DNA of 6,059 nucleotides from DASTCC01 sp035711465 (GCA_035711465.1 DASTCC010000185.1:1-6059); one strand, 5' to 3'. Numbered from the stretch's first letter, positions 1 through 5,938 are shown. Notes: generated by a model from the letters alone, not told the origin. Numbers and translations are program-made.

Positions 1-749
1 TATCGCCGCGCCGCCGCGCCGCCTTCCTGCCACCAGGCGCCGCGCTCGACCGCGACGAGCGCGGCGCTCTTCACGGTGCCGGCGAGATCGAAAGGCCGCT
101 GCAGCCGCTGCCAGCGCTCGCTGGCACCGCCCGGGTTGAGCAGCACGGGTGGCGCGCGGAGCAGAACGGGCGCTTCGACGAGGCGCCCGGCCGTCCACTC
201 CTCGCGACCCTCGGCCGCCGCCTGTCCCGCGACATGGATCTGCGCCGTGCCACGGGTCGGCCGCCACTCGCCGTCCTCGAGCACGGCGAGGACGGCGGCG
301 CGCAGACGGACGCCGAACTCCGTGTTCTGAGCGTCATCGAGGAGCCGCGCGCGCATGGCGACAGGCTCGTCCATTCGGGCGCCGGGCGCACGTGCGGCGA
401 ACCACTCGTCAAGTGGCGACACGAGCGCGCGATCGCGCGCCCGGGCGCCGTACGCGACCATGACCGCGCCGACGGCCACGAGCGCGACCGTACGCACGAC
501 GTGCGGCCGCGAAGCGACGAGGGCGAGTGACGTGAGCGCGAGGGACGCTGCGAGCGCGTCGGTCGCGCGCACCGGCGACACCAGACCGGCGGCGAGGCCG
601 GCGATCACGATTGCCGCCAGCGCGGGACCCAACCAGGGCACGGTGCCCGACAGTGCAAGAACCGCGCTCAGCGGCAACCGGGCCCACTCGTACGGACGGC
701 GCGGACACGATCGCAGGAATTGCGATCGGCGCCCGGGCCGGCGGCGCAC
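1..749 (-). CDS. comEC: ComEC/Rec2-family DNA uptake channel, N-terminal part (runs off left edge)
   Basis: The minus strand is open without a stop from a TAG just upstream (755-757) to the window edge, giving 249 codons. ComEC forms the inner-membrane channel that carries single-stranded DNA into the cytoplasm during natural transformation. The visible part has a basic N-terminus, then hydrophobic segments at about residues 27-57, 65-79 and 84-101, then a soluble beta-rich region. That region contains VLLNPGGA and, after a short helical stretch, FDLAGTVKSAALVAVE. This layout and the NPG...GTV.SA pattern match the DUF4131 domain that precedes the Competence channel domain in ComEC. The channel and metallo-beta-lactamase domains would lie outside the window. 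I chose GTG at 749 because GGAGG (760-764) sits 10 nt upstream and no ATG occurs early in the frame. Confidence is good for the family but not certain, since the catalytic half is not visible. Another DUF4131 membrane protein is the main alternative. Confidence 0.8.
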   Translation of the reverse strand, partial: MRRRPGRRSQFLRSCPRRPYEWARLPLSAVLALSGTVPWLGPALAAIVIAGLAAGLVSPVRATDALAASLALTSLALVASRPHVVRTVALVAVGAVMVAYGARARDRALVSPLDEWFAARAPGARMDEPVAMRARLLDDAQNTEFGVRLRAAVLAVLEDGEWRPTRGTAQIHVAGQAAAEGREEWTAGRLVEAPVLLRAPPVLLNPGGASERWQRLQRPFDLAGTVKSAALVAVERGAWWQEGGAAARR

Positions 750-753
750 TTTC

Positions 754-762
754 TGCTATCCT
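754..762 (+). promoter_or_regulatory. Probable extended -10 promoter element of the amidohydrolase gene
   Basis: TGC-TATCCT (TG at 754-755, hexamer 757-762) matches an extended -10 box, with four of six hexamer bases agreeing with TATAAT. No -35 hexamer is evident 16-18 bp upstream. Transcription would begin near 769, almost on the start codon, so the mRNA could be leaderless. The same bases, read on the other strand, supply the GGAGG ribosome site of comEC (760-764). Inference from motif only. Confidence 0.4.
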
Positions 763-770
763 CCGGCGTG

Positions 771-2207
771 ATGACGCGTGCGATCTGCTGTGCCCTCGCG
801 ATCCTCGCGGCCATCGTGGCCGCACCAGCCGCGCAGCACGTTCCCACGCTGCAAGCGGGCGACATCGTCATCACCGGCGGCCAGCTCTTCGACAGCGTTC
901 GTGACACGCTCGCGCCAAACACCGGCATCGTCGTCCGGCGCGGCATCTTTCTCGAGGTGGGCGCCAACCTGACGGGCCGCGATACGAGCGCCGCCACCGT
1001 CGTTCAGCTCGAAGCCGGCGACACGGTGCTGCCCGGCCTGTTCGATCTGCACGCGCACTACGCCATCGATCTGTTCGGCGAAGGCCGGGTCGACGAGTAC
1101 ACGGTGAATCCGCTCGTGTTCCTCGCCAACGGCGTGACCTCGACCTTCCCGGGGGGCGAGGTCGATCCGGACGGCATGATGCAGGCGCGGATCCGGATCG
1201 AGCGCGGCGAGCAGATCGGTCCGCGGATTCTCAACTCCGGCCCGTACTTCGGCACCGCCCGTCCCGGCTGGGCGCATGCGAAGTTTCCACCCGAGCGGGT
1301 CCGCGAGGAGGTCGACACCTGGGCCGCACGCGGTGTTCGCGGCTTCAAGGCCAAGGGCATCCAGGCGCCGCAGCTCGAGGCGCTGATCGATCGGGCGCAC
1401 CGGTACGGGTTGCCGGTGACCGGCCACCTCGACTCAGGCAACCGCGGATCGGTCAACCCGCGCGACGCGGTCCTGATGGGCATCGATCGCATCGAGCACT
1501 TCATGGGCGGCGACGCGATCGCCGGCGACCGCGGCGCCTACTCGTCGCTCGAGGCGCTCGACGTGACGAGACCGGAGGTCGACGCGATCGTCGATCTCTA
1601 TCTGAAACGCAACGTCTATTACGACGCGACGGTGACCGCCTACGGCTACTGGTACGACCCGAAGGACCCGCGGGTGTTCACGACGTGGATGGACGAGATG
1701 AGCTTCCTGACGCCGCACGCGCGTGAGGTCGCGCAGTCGCGGCTGCCGCGGAAGCCGCTGGAGCAGTTCCATCGGATCTACGACGTGAAGTTCAAGGAGA
1801 TCAAGCGCTTCTACGAGAAGGGCGGCGGCAGGCTGATCACGCTCGGCACCGATCACCCGAGCTGGGGCGAGTTCCTCTCGGGCTTCGGATCGCACCGGGA
1901 GCTGCATGCGTTGGTGCTCGCCGGGATTCCACCGGCCGCGGCGCTGAAGATAGCCACCATCAACGGGGCGCGAGCCATGCGCCTCGGCGACACGCTCGGC
2001 ACGATCGAGCCCGGCAAGCTCGCCGATCTCTTCGTCGTCCGCGGCAACCCGCTCGACGACATCCGCGCCACGCGCAACGTCCGCCGCGTGATGACGCGCG
2101 GCGTCCTCTACGACGCCGGCCAGCTCATCGAGATGGCCAAAGGCAAGATGGGACCGGCCACGGCCGCCGACGATGCCTGGTGGAAGGGCGACAGCCGGTT
2201 TCGGTAG
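771..2207 (+). CDS. Exported metal-dependent amidohydrolase (imidazolonepropionase/prolidase-like)
   Basis: A 478-residue protein of the amidohydrolase superfamily, which hydrolyses C-N bonds with one or two metal ions in a TIM barrel. The ligand set is visible in order: HxH at 94/96 (FDLHAHY), a lysine at 193 (RGFKAKG) likely to be the carbamylated bridging residue (K195 is the alternative), H219 (VTGHLD), H243 (RIEHFMGG) and D361 (LGTDHPSWG). The composite beta-sandwich surrounds the barrel, with ITGGQLFDS near the N-terminus and GTIEPGKLADLFVVRGNPL near the C-terminus. The first 20 or so residues (MTRAICCALAILAAIVAAPA) look like a Sec signal peptide, with AAPAAQ as a likely cleavage zone, so the enzyme probably acts in the periplasm. 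The substrate cannot be read from sequence; exported relatives include peptidase-like and Xaa-Pro dipeptidase-like enzymes. ATG 771 is preceded directly by GTG 768, an equally possible start. An in-frame TTG at 720 would spoil the signal peptide and overlap comEC. Confidence 0.9.
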   Translation: MTRAICCALAILAAIVAAPAAQHVPTLQAGDIVITGGQLFDSVRDTLAPNTGIVVRRGIFLEVGANLTGRDTSAATVVQLEAGDTVLPGLFDLHAHYAIDLFGEGRVDEYTVNPLVFLANGVTSTFPGGEVDPDGMMQARIRIERGEQIGPRILNSGPYFGTARPGWAHAKFPPERVREEVDTWAARGVRGFKAKGIQAPQLEALIDRAHRYGLPVTGHLDSGNRGSVNPRDAVLMGIDRIEHFMGGDAIAGDRGAYSSLEALDVTRPEVDAIVDLYLKRNVYYDATVTAYGYWYDPKDPRVFTTWMDEMSFLTPHAREVAQSRLPRKPLEQFHRIYDVKFKEIKRFYEKGGGRLITLGTDHPSWGEFLSGFGSHRELHALVLAGIPPAAALKIATINGARAMRLGDTLGTIEPGKLADLFVVRGNPLDDIRATRNVRRVMTRGVLYDAGQLIEMAKGKMGPATAADDAWWKGDSRFR

Positions 2208-2224
2208 GTCACGTCAGGGCCGAT

Positions 2225-2644
2225 TCATTCATCGACGCGCTTCGAGCGTCCACGCTTGGCTTGCGAGCGGCGGCGTTTGTCGCTGAGGCGCTGTTCCCGC
2301 GACGCTTTCGTGGGCCGCGTTGCCCGGCGGCGGCGCGGGCGGATCGACGCGCGGCGGATCAGGTCGAACAACCGCTCTCGCGCGGCGTCGCGGTTCTGCG
2401 CCTGCGTGCGATGTTCGCGCGCCTGGATCACCAGCTCGCCGCCGGTGGTGAGTCTCTGTCCGGCGAGCGTGCGCAGACGATCCGCGACTTCGGACGGCAA
2501 GCCCAGTCGTTCGACGGCGACACGCAGCTCGACCGCCGTCGCCACCTTGTTGACGTTCTGACCGCCAGGTCCGGCGGCGCGGACGAAGCGCTCGTCGATG
2601 ACGCTGTCGTCGATGGCCAATCCCCGCCCGATGTCGACGATCAC
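2225..2644 (-). CDS. arfB: Alternative ribosome-rescue factor / peptidyl-tRNA hydrolase ArfB
   Basis: ArfB enters the A site of ribosomes stalled on mRNA lacking a stop codon and hydrolyses the peptidyl-tRNA. The release-factor-like catalytic loop is clear: RAAGPGGQNVNKVATAVELR, with GGQ at residues 27-29 of the chosen start. The C-terminus is a long basic tail (RRRRATRPTKASREQR, then RSQAKRGRSKR), the part that lies in the empty mRNA channel in ArfB and separates it from full release factors. The 139-residue length is close to the 140 of E. coli ArfB. I prefer GTG 2644 over ATG 2680. Family alignment begins at VIVDIGRGLAI, GAGG lies 5 nt upstream, and the extra upstream codons (gga, tgt, gct, aca) have A/T third bases unlike the rest of the gene. 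From 2680 the protein would have 151 residues. It converges on the amidohydrolase with 17 bp between stops and no visible terminator. Confidence 0.9.
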   Translation of the reverse strand: MIVDIGRGLAIDDSVIDERFVRAAGPGGQNVNKVATAVELRVAVERLGLPSEVADRLRTLAGQRLTTGGELVIQAREHRTQAQNRDAARERLFDLIRRASIRPRRRRATRPTKASREQRLSDKRRRSQAKRGRSKRVDE

Positions 2645-2721
2645 CGGCGCCTCGATGTGTGTGGCGTCAGCACATCCCATTCTGCCACCGACCCGTCACC
2701 GCCCAGATTTCTCCCGAGCCA

Positions 2722-2735
2722 AGGGCAAGAGCCCT
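2722..2735. repeat. Perfect 14-bp palindrome (5-bp arms) next to an A6 run
   Basis: AGGGC-aaga-GCCCT is followed by AAAAAA at 2736-2741. On the plus strand it sits about where a -35 region would lie for the barrel-protein promoter, at roughly -41 to -28 from the inferred start of transcription. It could be an operator or an upstream element. It is not a plus-strand terminator because the tract is A rather than T. On the minus strand the T-run precedes the hairpin, so it is not a terminator there either. Function unproven. Confidence 0.35.
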
Positions 2736-2747
2736 AAAAAACGCCTG

Positions 2748-2756
2748 TGCTATGGT
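2748..2756 (+). promoter_or_regulatory. Probable extended -10 promoter of the barrel-protein gene
   Basis: TGC-TATGGT (hexamer 2751-2756) is an extended -10 element with four of six bases matching TATAAT. It shares the core TGCTAT with the box before the amidohydrolase. There is no recognisable -35. Transcription would start near 2763 and leave a leader of about 68 nt. Confidence 0.4.
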
Positions 2757-2786
2757 GGATTTACGTCGACTCCCCACGGCGTTTGG

Positions 2787-2825
2787 GACCCGGCAAAACC
2801 GGGTCGGGCAAACCCGGCAAAGGAG
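2787..2825 (+). promoter_or_regulatory. Structured 5' leader with GGCAAA triplication and ribosome site
   Basis: GACCCGG-caaaa-CCGGGTC (2787-2805) forms a 7-bp hairpin. CCGGGT at 2799-2804 can instead pair with a second ACCCGG at 2812-2817, and GTCGGG (2803-2808) can pair with CCCGGC (2813-2818) around a CAAA loop. The 10-mer ACCCGGCAAA occurs at 2788 and again at 2812, and GGCAAA occurs three times (2792, 2807, 2816). The last copy runs straight into the ribosome site AAAGGAG (2819-2825), 5 nt before ATG 2831. The structures are directly visible; a regulatory role is inferred. Confidence 0.5.
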
Positions 2826-2830
2826 TTCGC

Positions 2831-3409
2831 ATGTTTCGTCGAGTGAGTGTTGTGTTCGTGGCGGCCGTCGCGCTGACGGCCGGCCTCGCACTGCCGTCCA
2901 GGGCCGAAGCGCAATCGGGCGTCGGCATCAAGGGCGGGTTCCTGTACTCGTCGCTCGATTTCGACGACGTCGACGACGTCTACGACAGCCGCGCCGGCTG
3001 GACAGCTGGCGTGTTCTTCGGCGCCAAGCGCCCGGTCACGATCCAGGGCGAGCTGAACTTCCTCCAGAAGCGCGCGAGAGATTTGATCACCGACGAAGAT
3101 ATCTCGCTCTACTACGTGCAGATCCCCGTGCTGCTGCGCGTCGGCGGCGGTGACTCGGTGCACCTCTACGGGATCGTCGGTCCCGCGTTCGACATCAAGA
3201 TCGGCGAATCGGATCGGCTGACCGTGGTCGACGAGTTCGAAGGCATCGACATCGGCATCATGGGAGGCGTCGGGCTCGAGATCGGCCGCTTCATCGTCGA
3301 AGGCCGCGGCAACTGGGGCCTCCGGAACATCGCCAAGAGCTTCACCAACTTCGACGGCGGCGACCTCAAGGGCAAGACCTTCGCGCTGCAGGTCGGCGTC
3401 CGGTTCTAG
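2831..3409 (+). CDS. PorT-like outer-membrane beta-barrel protein
   Basis: A 192-residue exported protein. Residues 1-28 form a Sec signal peptide (MFRR, hydrophobic VVFVAAVALTAGLAL, then SRAEA-Q as the likely cleavage site). The mature part starts GVGIKGGFLYSS and alternates hydrophobic and polar residues in successive strands: WTAGVFFGAK, VTIQGELNFLQK, LYYVQIPVLLRV, VHLYGIVGPAFDIKI, DIGIMGGVGLEIG. It ends in FALQVGVRF, the terminal aromatic beta-signal read by the Bam machinery. The order 'GI(K)GG...GELNFLQK...YVQIPVLLR...GP' is that of the PorT/OMP_b-brl_2 family, whose members have about 180-220 residues. The function of most members is unknown; they are predicted small eight-strand barrels. 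An acidic segment (DFDDVDDVYD, residues 43-52) lies in the first loop. ATG 2831 is fixed by AAAGGAG five bases upstream and by the signal peptide. The gene appears monocistronic, between its own promoter and a hairpin. Confidence 0.88.
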   Translation: MFRRVSVVFVAAVALTAGLALPSRAEAQSGVGIKGGFLYSSLDFDDVDDVYDSRAGWTAGVFFGAKRPVTIQGELNFLQKRARDLITDEDISLYYVQIPVLLRVGGGDSVHLYGIVGPAFDIKIGESDRLTVVDEFEGIDIGIMGGVGLEIGRFIVEGRGNWGLRNIAKSFTNFDGGDLKGKTFALQVGVRF

Positions 3410-3436
3410 GCCGCGACACGCTCTTCGCGTCGTCTG

Positions 3437-3464
3437 GTGCGCGGCGGACAGGTCCGTCGCGCAC
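3437..3464 (+). terminator. Strong 12-bp hairpin after the barrel-protein gene, likely terminator
   Basis: GTGCGCGGCGGA pairs with TCCGTCGCGCAC around a CAGG loop. All 12 pairs form, one of them G-U. It begins 28 nt after the stop codon at 3409 and lies upstream of the kinase promoter. No T-run follows (GTTACTCG), so it is not a textbook intrinsic terminator. It may instead end transcription with help from a factor, or protect the 3' end. Confidence 0.5.
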
Positions 3465-3483
3465 GTTACTCGCCCGGGGTATC

Positions 3484-3513
3484 TTGACAGCCCTTCCAGC
3501 TCCCTCCTAGCAT
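3484..3513 (+). promoter_or_regulatory. Sigma-70-like promoter of the kinase gene
   Basis: TTGACA (3484-3489) is a perfect -35 hexamer. TAGCAT (3508-3513) matches TATAAT at four of six positions, with an 18-bp spacer. The predicted start near 3520 would give a leader of about 35 nt before ATG 3555. This is the most canonical promoter in the window. Confidence 0.55.
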
Positions 3514-3554
3514 CGTCCCAGCCATCCTGTGTCCTCGGTCCGAGCGGCCATTCG

Positions 3555-5351
3555 ATGACTCCCCAGTCGAACCCGTCAGAGTATCGCCCCGGCGACGCCA
3601 TCGGCCCGTACGCGATCGAGAGCTGTCTCGGTCACGGCGGTACCGGTGTGGTGTTCGCCGCCACGGACGTCGAGACCGGCCGTCCTGTCGCCATCAAGGT
3701 CCTTCGTAAGGGCCTGCACATCGAGACGGCTTGGCCCTACCGCCTGCTGCGCGAAGGCCTGCTGCTTTCGCGGATCGATCACCCCAATATCTGCCGCATC
3801 TTCGACGTCGGCCGATCGAACGGCCAGCCATTCCTCGTCATGCAGCGCATTCAAGGGCGGACGCTGTCCGGCCTCATCGACGACGGACCGCTCGGCGCCG
3901 GCGTCGCGCTCGATATCGCCATTCAACTCGCCGACGCGCTGCAGGAAGCGCAGCGTCACGGGCTGATCCATCGCGATTTGAAGAGCGCGAACGTGATGGT
4001 GACCGGGACCGGCTGCGTGAAGGTCCTGGACTTCGGTCTTGCCGGGACCATCGCCGAATGCCGGCCGGACGCCAATCCCGGCATCCGCATCACCTCGCCG
4101 GGAAGCATCGCGGGCACGACCGAGTACATGTCGCCGGAACAGGCGATCGGCGGCGTCGTCGATCACCGCAGCGATTTGTATTCGCTTGGCGTCATCCTCT
4201 ACGAGCTCCTGACCGGTGCGCTGCCGTTTCGCGGCTGCAGTCATCGCGAGCTGGTGCGCGCGATCCTGAACGAGCGCCACGAGCCGGTGACCGCGCGCCG
4301 GCCCGACCTGCCGGAGGCGCTCGCGGCGGTGGTCGATCGACTGCTGGACAAGTCGCGGGACGGACGGTTCGATTCGGCCGCCGAGCTTTCGCGCACCCTG
4401 ATCGCGATTCGTGCCGGCGCGCGCCCGCGGCCGCTGCGCGCGGCGCTTCGGAGCCACACGGCGCAGCGGCTGCTCGGATCGCTGGCCGGACTCGTGTTCG
4501 CGGTGTGCGGCTTGTATCCCGCGGCGCTGCTGGCAGGATTCGAGGCCGAGGCGAAGCTGCTGGCTCACCCGGCGCATCCGCCCGGGGTGTGGATGCAGTC
4601 GCCGGATGCTGCCGGGCTCGCGCCGGAGCTCCGGCTCGACGCGCGGCCGTCGACCGTGGCAGTCGGCGACGACGGGCGACTGGTGTACGAACGCATCTCC
4701 GTCGTCGGACAGTCATCGATTTGGACCAAGGCGCCGGGAGAAAGCGGTGGCCGGTGGCTGGCGGACGGGCGCGATCCGGCGCTGCTGCCGGAAAACGGGG
4801 GCATCGTCTTCGCGGGCGGCCGCGGCGCAGAGGGACTTTACCGGATCGGCTTCGACGGCACGCCAGCGCGGCGTGTGCGCGACGGCTTCACCTCGTGGCC
4901 GGTGGCGCTCCCGAACGGCACGCTGCTCTTCGTCGACGGCGCGACCCACACGCTGTGGTCACAAGCGGCCGAGGCGGTCGAGGCGTCACTGGTCACGACG
5001 CATCCGATCGACTCGCGTCCGATCGTCTCGTCCGACGGCCGCGCACTCGCGTTCGTGAGCCGCGGCCGCACGCTGATCTGCGCGCTGCCCGCGTGCGCGG
5101 ACGCACGGTGGCTGGCGATCGATACGCCGCACGCCTGGTCGCCGGACGGCCGCGCGCTCGCCTACGTCGGCGGGCCGGGCCGCGGCAACGTGTGGCTCGC
5201 GCCGATTGACGGCGGCCCGGCCGTGCAACTCACGCATTTCACCAATCGCCAAGTGACGAGCGTCACCTGGTCTCGCGACGGCAAGCGGCTCGCGGTGGCG
5301 CGGGTCACGACGATTCGGGATCTGATTGCCGGCTACTTGCCTGTCTACTGA
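3555..5351 (+). CDS. Transmembrane Ser/Thr protein kinase with C-terminal six-blade TolB/WD40-like propeller
   Basis: A 598-residue Hanks-type kinase. All main motifs are present: the P-loop GHGGTG (26-31), catalytic lysine K48 (VAIK), helix-C glutamate E67, HRDLKSAN (139-146, catalytic D141), DFG (159-161), GTTEYMSPEQ (187-196) and D207 (RSDLYSLG). It should therefore be active, and it is an RD kinase whose activation loop carries T180, S181, S184, T188 and T189 as possible autophosphorylation sites. A basic juxtamembrane stretch (RAGARPRPLRAALRS) precedes one hydrophobic helix at about 306-328. The rest, about 345-598, has six repeats around D/N-G turns: GDDGRLVYE, LPENGGIVFAGG, LPNGTLLFVD, SSDGRALAFV, SPDGRALAYV and SRDGKRLAVA. 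This suggests one complete propeller outside the cytoplasm. The propeller may sense a ligand or partner, with phosphorylation inside; the target is unknown. Kinases of this fusion type are common in Acidobacteriota, many of them longer. Upstream of ATG 3555 there is only a weak ribosome site, but YAIES...LGHGG places the kinase fold just after it. Confidence 0.93.
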   Translation: MTPQSNPSEYRPGDAIGPYAIESCLGHGGTGVVFAATDVETGRPVAIKVLRKGLHIETAWPYRLLREGLLLSRIDHPNICRIFDVGRSNGQPFLVMQRIQGRTLSGLIDDGPLGAGVALDIAIQLADALQEAQRHGLIHRDLKSANVMVTGTGCVKVLDFGLAGTIAECRPDANPGIRITSPGSIAGTTEYMSPEQAIGGVVDHRSDLYSLGVILYELLTGALPFRGCSHRELVRAILNERHEPVTARRPDLPEALAAVVDRLLDKSRDGRFDSAAELSRTLIAIRAGARPRPLRAALRSHTAQRLLGSLAGLVFAVCGLYPAALLAGFEAEAKLLAHPAHPPGVWMQSPDAAGLAPELRLDARPSTVAVGDDGRLVYERISVVGQSSIWTKAPGESGGRWLADGRDPALLPENGGIVFAGGRGAEGLYRIGFDGTPARRVRDGFTSWPVALPNGTLLFVDGATHTLWSQAAEAVEASLVTTHPIDSRPIVSSDGRALAFVSRGRTLICALPACADARWLAIDTPHAWSPDGRALAYVGGPGRGNVWLAPIDGGPAVQLTHFTNRQVTSVTWSRDGKRLAVARVTTIRDLIAGYLPVY

Positions 5352-5357
5352 TTCGTC

Positions 5358-5382
5358 GGTGCGTCGGGTGCGGGCGGGTGCG
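5358..5382 (+). repeat. Three GGTGCG copies in a G-rich spacer
   Basis: GGTGCG occurs at 5358, 5367 and 5377, nearly one helical turn apart (9 and 10 bp), between the kinase stop and the -10 box of the next gene. The stretch also has three GGG runs (5366, 5372, 5376). It could be a protein-binding array or only GC-rich low complexity. Weak. Confidence 0.25.
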
Positions 5383-5392
5383 CGGACCGGTT

Positions 5393-5398
5393 TACACT
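5393..5398 (+). promoter_or_regulatory. Possible -10 element before the small exported protein
   Basis: TACACT matches TATAAT at four of six positions and stands out in a G/C-rich spacer. No -35 hexamer is seen 16-18 bp upstream. Transcription would start near 5405, leaving a leader of about 19 nt that contains the ribosome site. Readthrough from the kinase gene, 72 bp upstream, is the alternative. Confidence 0.3.
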
Positions 5399-5423
5399 TC
5401 GGCTACTTCCCTCGGAGGCCCAC

Positions 5424-5924
5424 ATGGGTCGCACTCGCGTCCGGTGGTTGGCGCTCCTCGTCGCTCTGCTGGCGCTACACGATCGCCCAGCTGCGGTCGT
5501 CAGCCCGTCGCTGGTGATGTTCTACGGCGACTCGCTGCAAGAGGCTGTGGTCGTCAAGCTCGATCACACCGTCAGCAGCGAATTCATCTGGGACTCTCGC
5601 TTCAGAAAATGGTCGCCGCAGCCCGGCGGCAAGTTGGCGATTCGCGATCTCGCGCCCGGACTCGTCGACCGGCCGTTCCTGTCGGTGGCGATCTTCTGGG
5701 GGCAACCGTACAAGCCCGGTCTGAAGCCCGCCGAAGCCAGCCAGCACGGCCGGCTGTATCCGGCGACCGCGTCGCAGCCCGCAATGATGGTGGCGACTCT
5801 TCCGGACATGCAGCCGGTGTCGCATCCGATTCCCGATCGACTCGACGGCTTCTATGCGGGATGGCCGCTGACGCCTGAGGATCTCGAGACGGCCAAGGCG
5901 CTTGGAATACCCGGCTTCAAGTAA
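5424..5924 (+). CDS. Small exported protein of unknown function
   Basis: A 166-residue protein that I do not recognise with a named family. GGAGG at 5414-5418 lies 5 nt before ATG 5424, an excellent ribosome site, and codon third positions are G/C-rich as in the neighbours, so the gene is very likely real. Residues 6-25 (VRWLALLVALLALHDRPAAV) look like a signal peptide. The mature part opens with SPSLVMFYGDSLQEAVVV, a strand-turn-strand pattern. It continues with FIWDSRFRKW and FLSVAIFWGQPY, giving a tryptophan- and aromatic-rich core. The C-terminal third is rich in proline (MQPVSHPIPDRLDGFYAGWP) and ends in a short predicted helix, LTPEDLETAKALGIPGF. There is no transmembrane segment after the signal, no cysteine in the mature chain and no obvious catalytic motif. 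It follows the kinase on the same strand, but the 72-bp gap and possible own promoter make a shared operon uncertain. It could be a periplasmic binding or structural protein. Confidence 0.8.
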   Translation: MGRTRVRWLALLVALLALHDRPAAVVSPSLVMFYGDSLQEAVVVKLDHTVSSEFIWDSRFRKWSPQPGGKLAIRDLAPGLVDRPFLSVAIFWGQPYKPGLKPAEASQHGRLYPATASQPAMMVATLPDMQPVSHPIPDRLDGFYAGWPLTPEDLETAKALGIPGFK

Positions 5925-5938
5925 AGAAGTCGGTACGA

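Noticed and set aside
409..825. 138-codon minus-strand open frame at the left end
   Set aside because: It is in a different frame from comEC and consists of arginine-rich low complexity. The comEC frame gives hydrophobic helices and a DUF4131-like pattern, and lacks an early ATG only because it starts with GTG.
756..1427. 223-codon minus-strand open frame opposite the amidohydrolase
   Set aside because: Antisense shadow of a gene with a clear metal-binding motif set; its own product has no recognisable features.
2180..2737. 185-codon plus-strand open frame opposite arfB
   Set aside because: The minus strand encodes ArfB with GGQ and basic tail; the plus-strand product is arginine- and alanine-rich and has no motif.
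2722..2741. Intrinsic terminator formed by AGGGCaagaGCCCT and the adjacent homopolymer
   Set aside because: The run is A on the plus strand, and on the minus strand the T-run precedes the hairpin rather than following it, so neither direction gives a terminator.
2781..2825. GEMM-I c-di-GMP riboswitch
   Set aside because: Only the GGGCAAACC-like core is shared. The GNRA tetraloop hairpin and the GACGCAAAGC half are missing, so I do not call it, though a covariance search is worth running.
3576..4577. 333-codon minus-strand open frame opposite the kinase domain
   Set aside because: Shadow of conserved kinase motifs on the plus strand, with no ribosome site or recognisable domain.
3731..5209. 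492-codon plus-strand open frame overlapping the kinase
   Set aside because: It is rich in R, A and G with no motifs and lies inside the kinase frame, which carries every catalytic motif. Long empty frames are expected in GC-rich coding DNA.
5331..5408. Repeated GGCTACTT at 5331 and 5401
   Set aside because: Only 8 bp, one copy inside kinase coding sequence; not distinguishable from chance.
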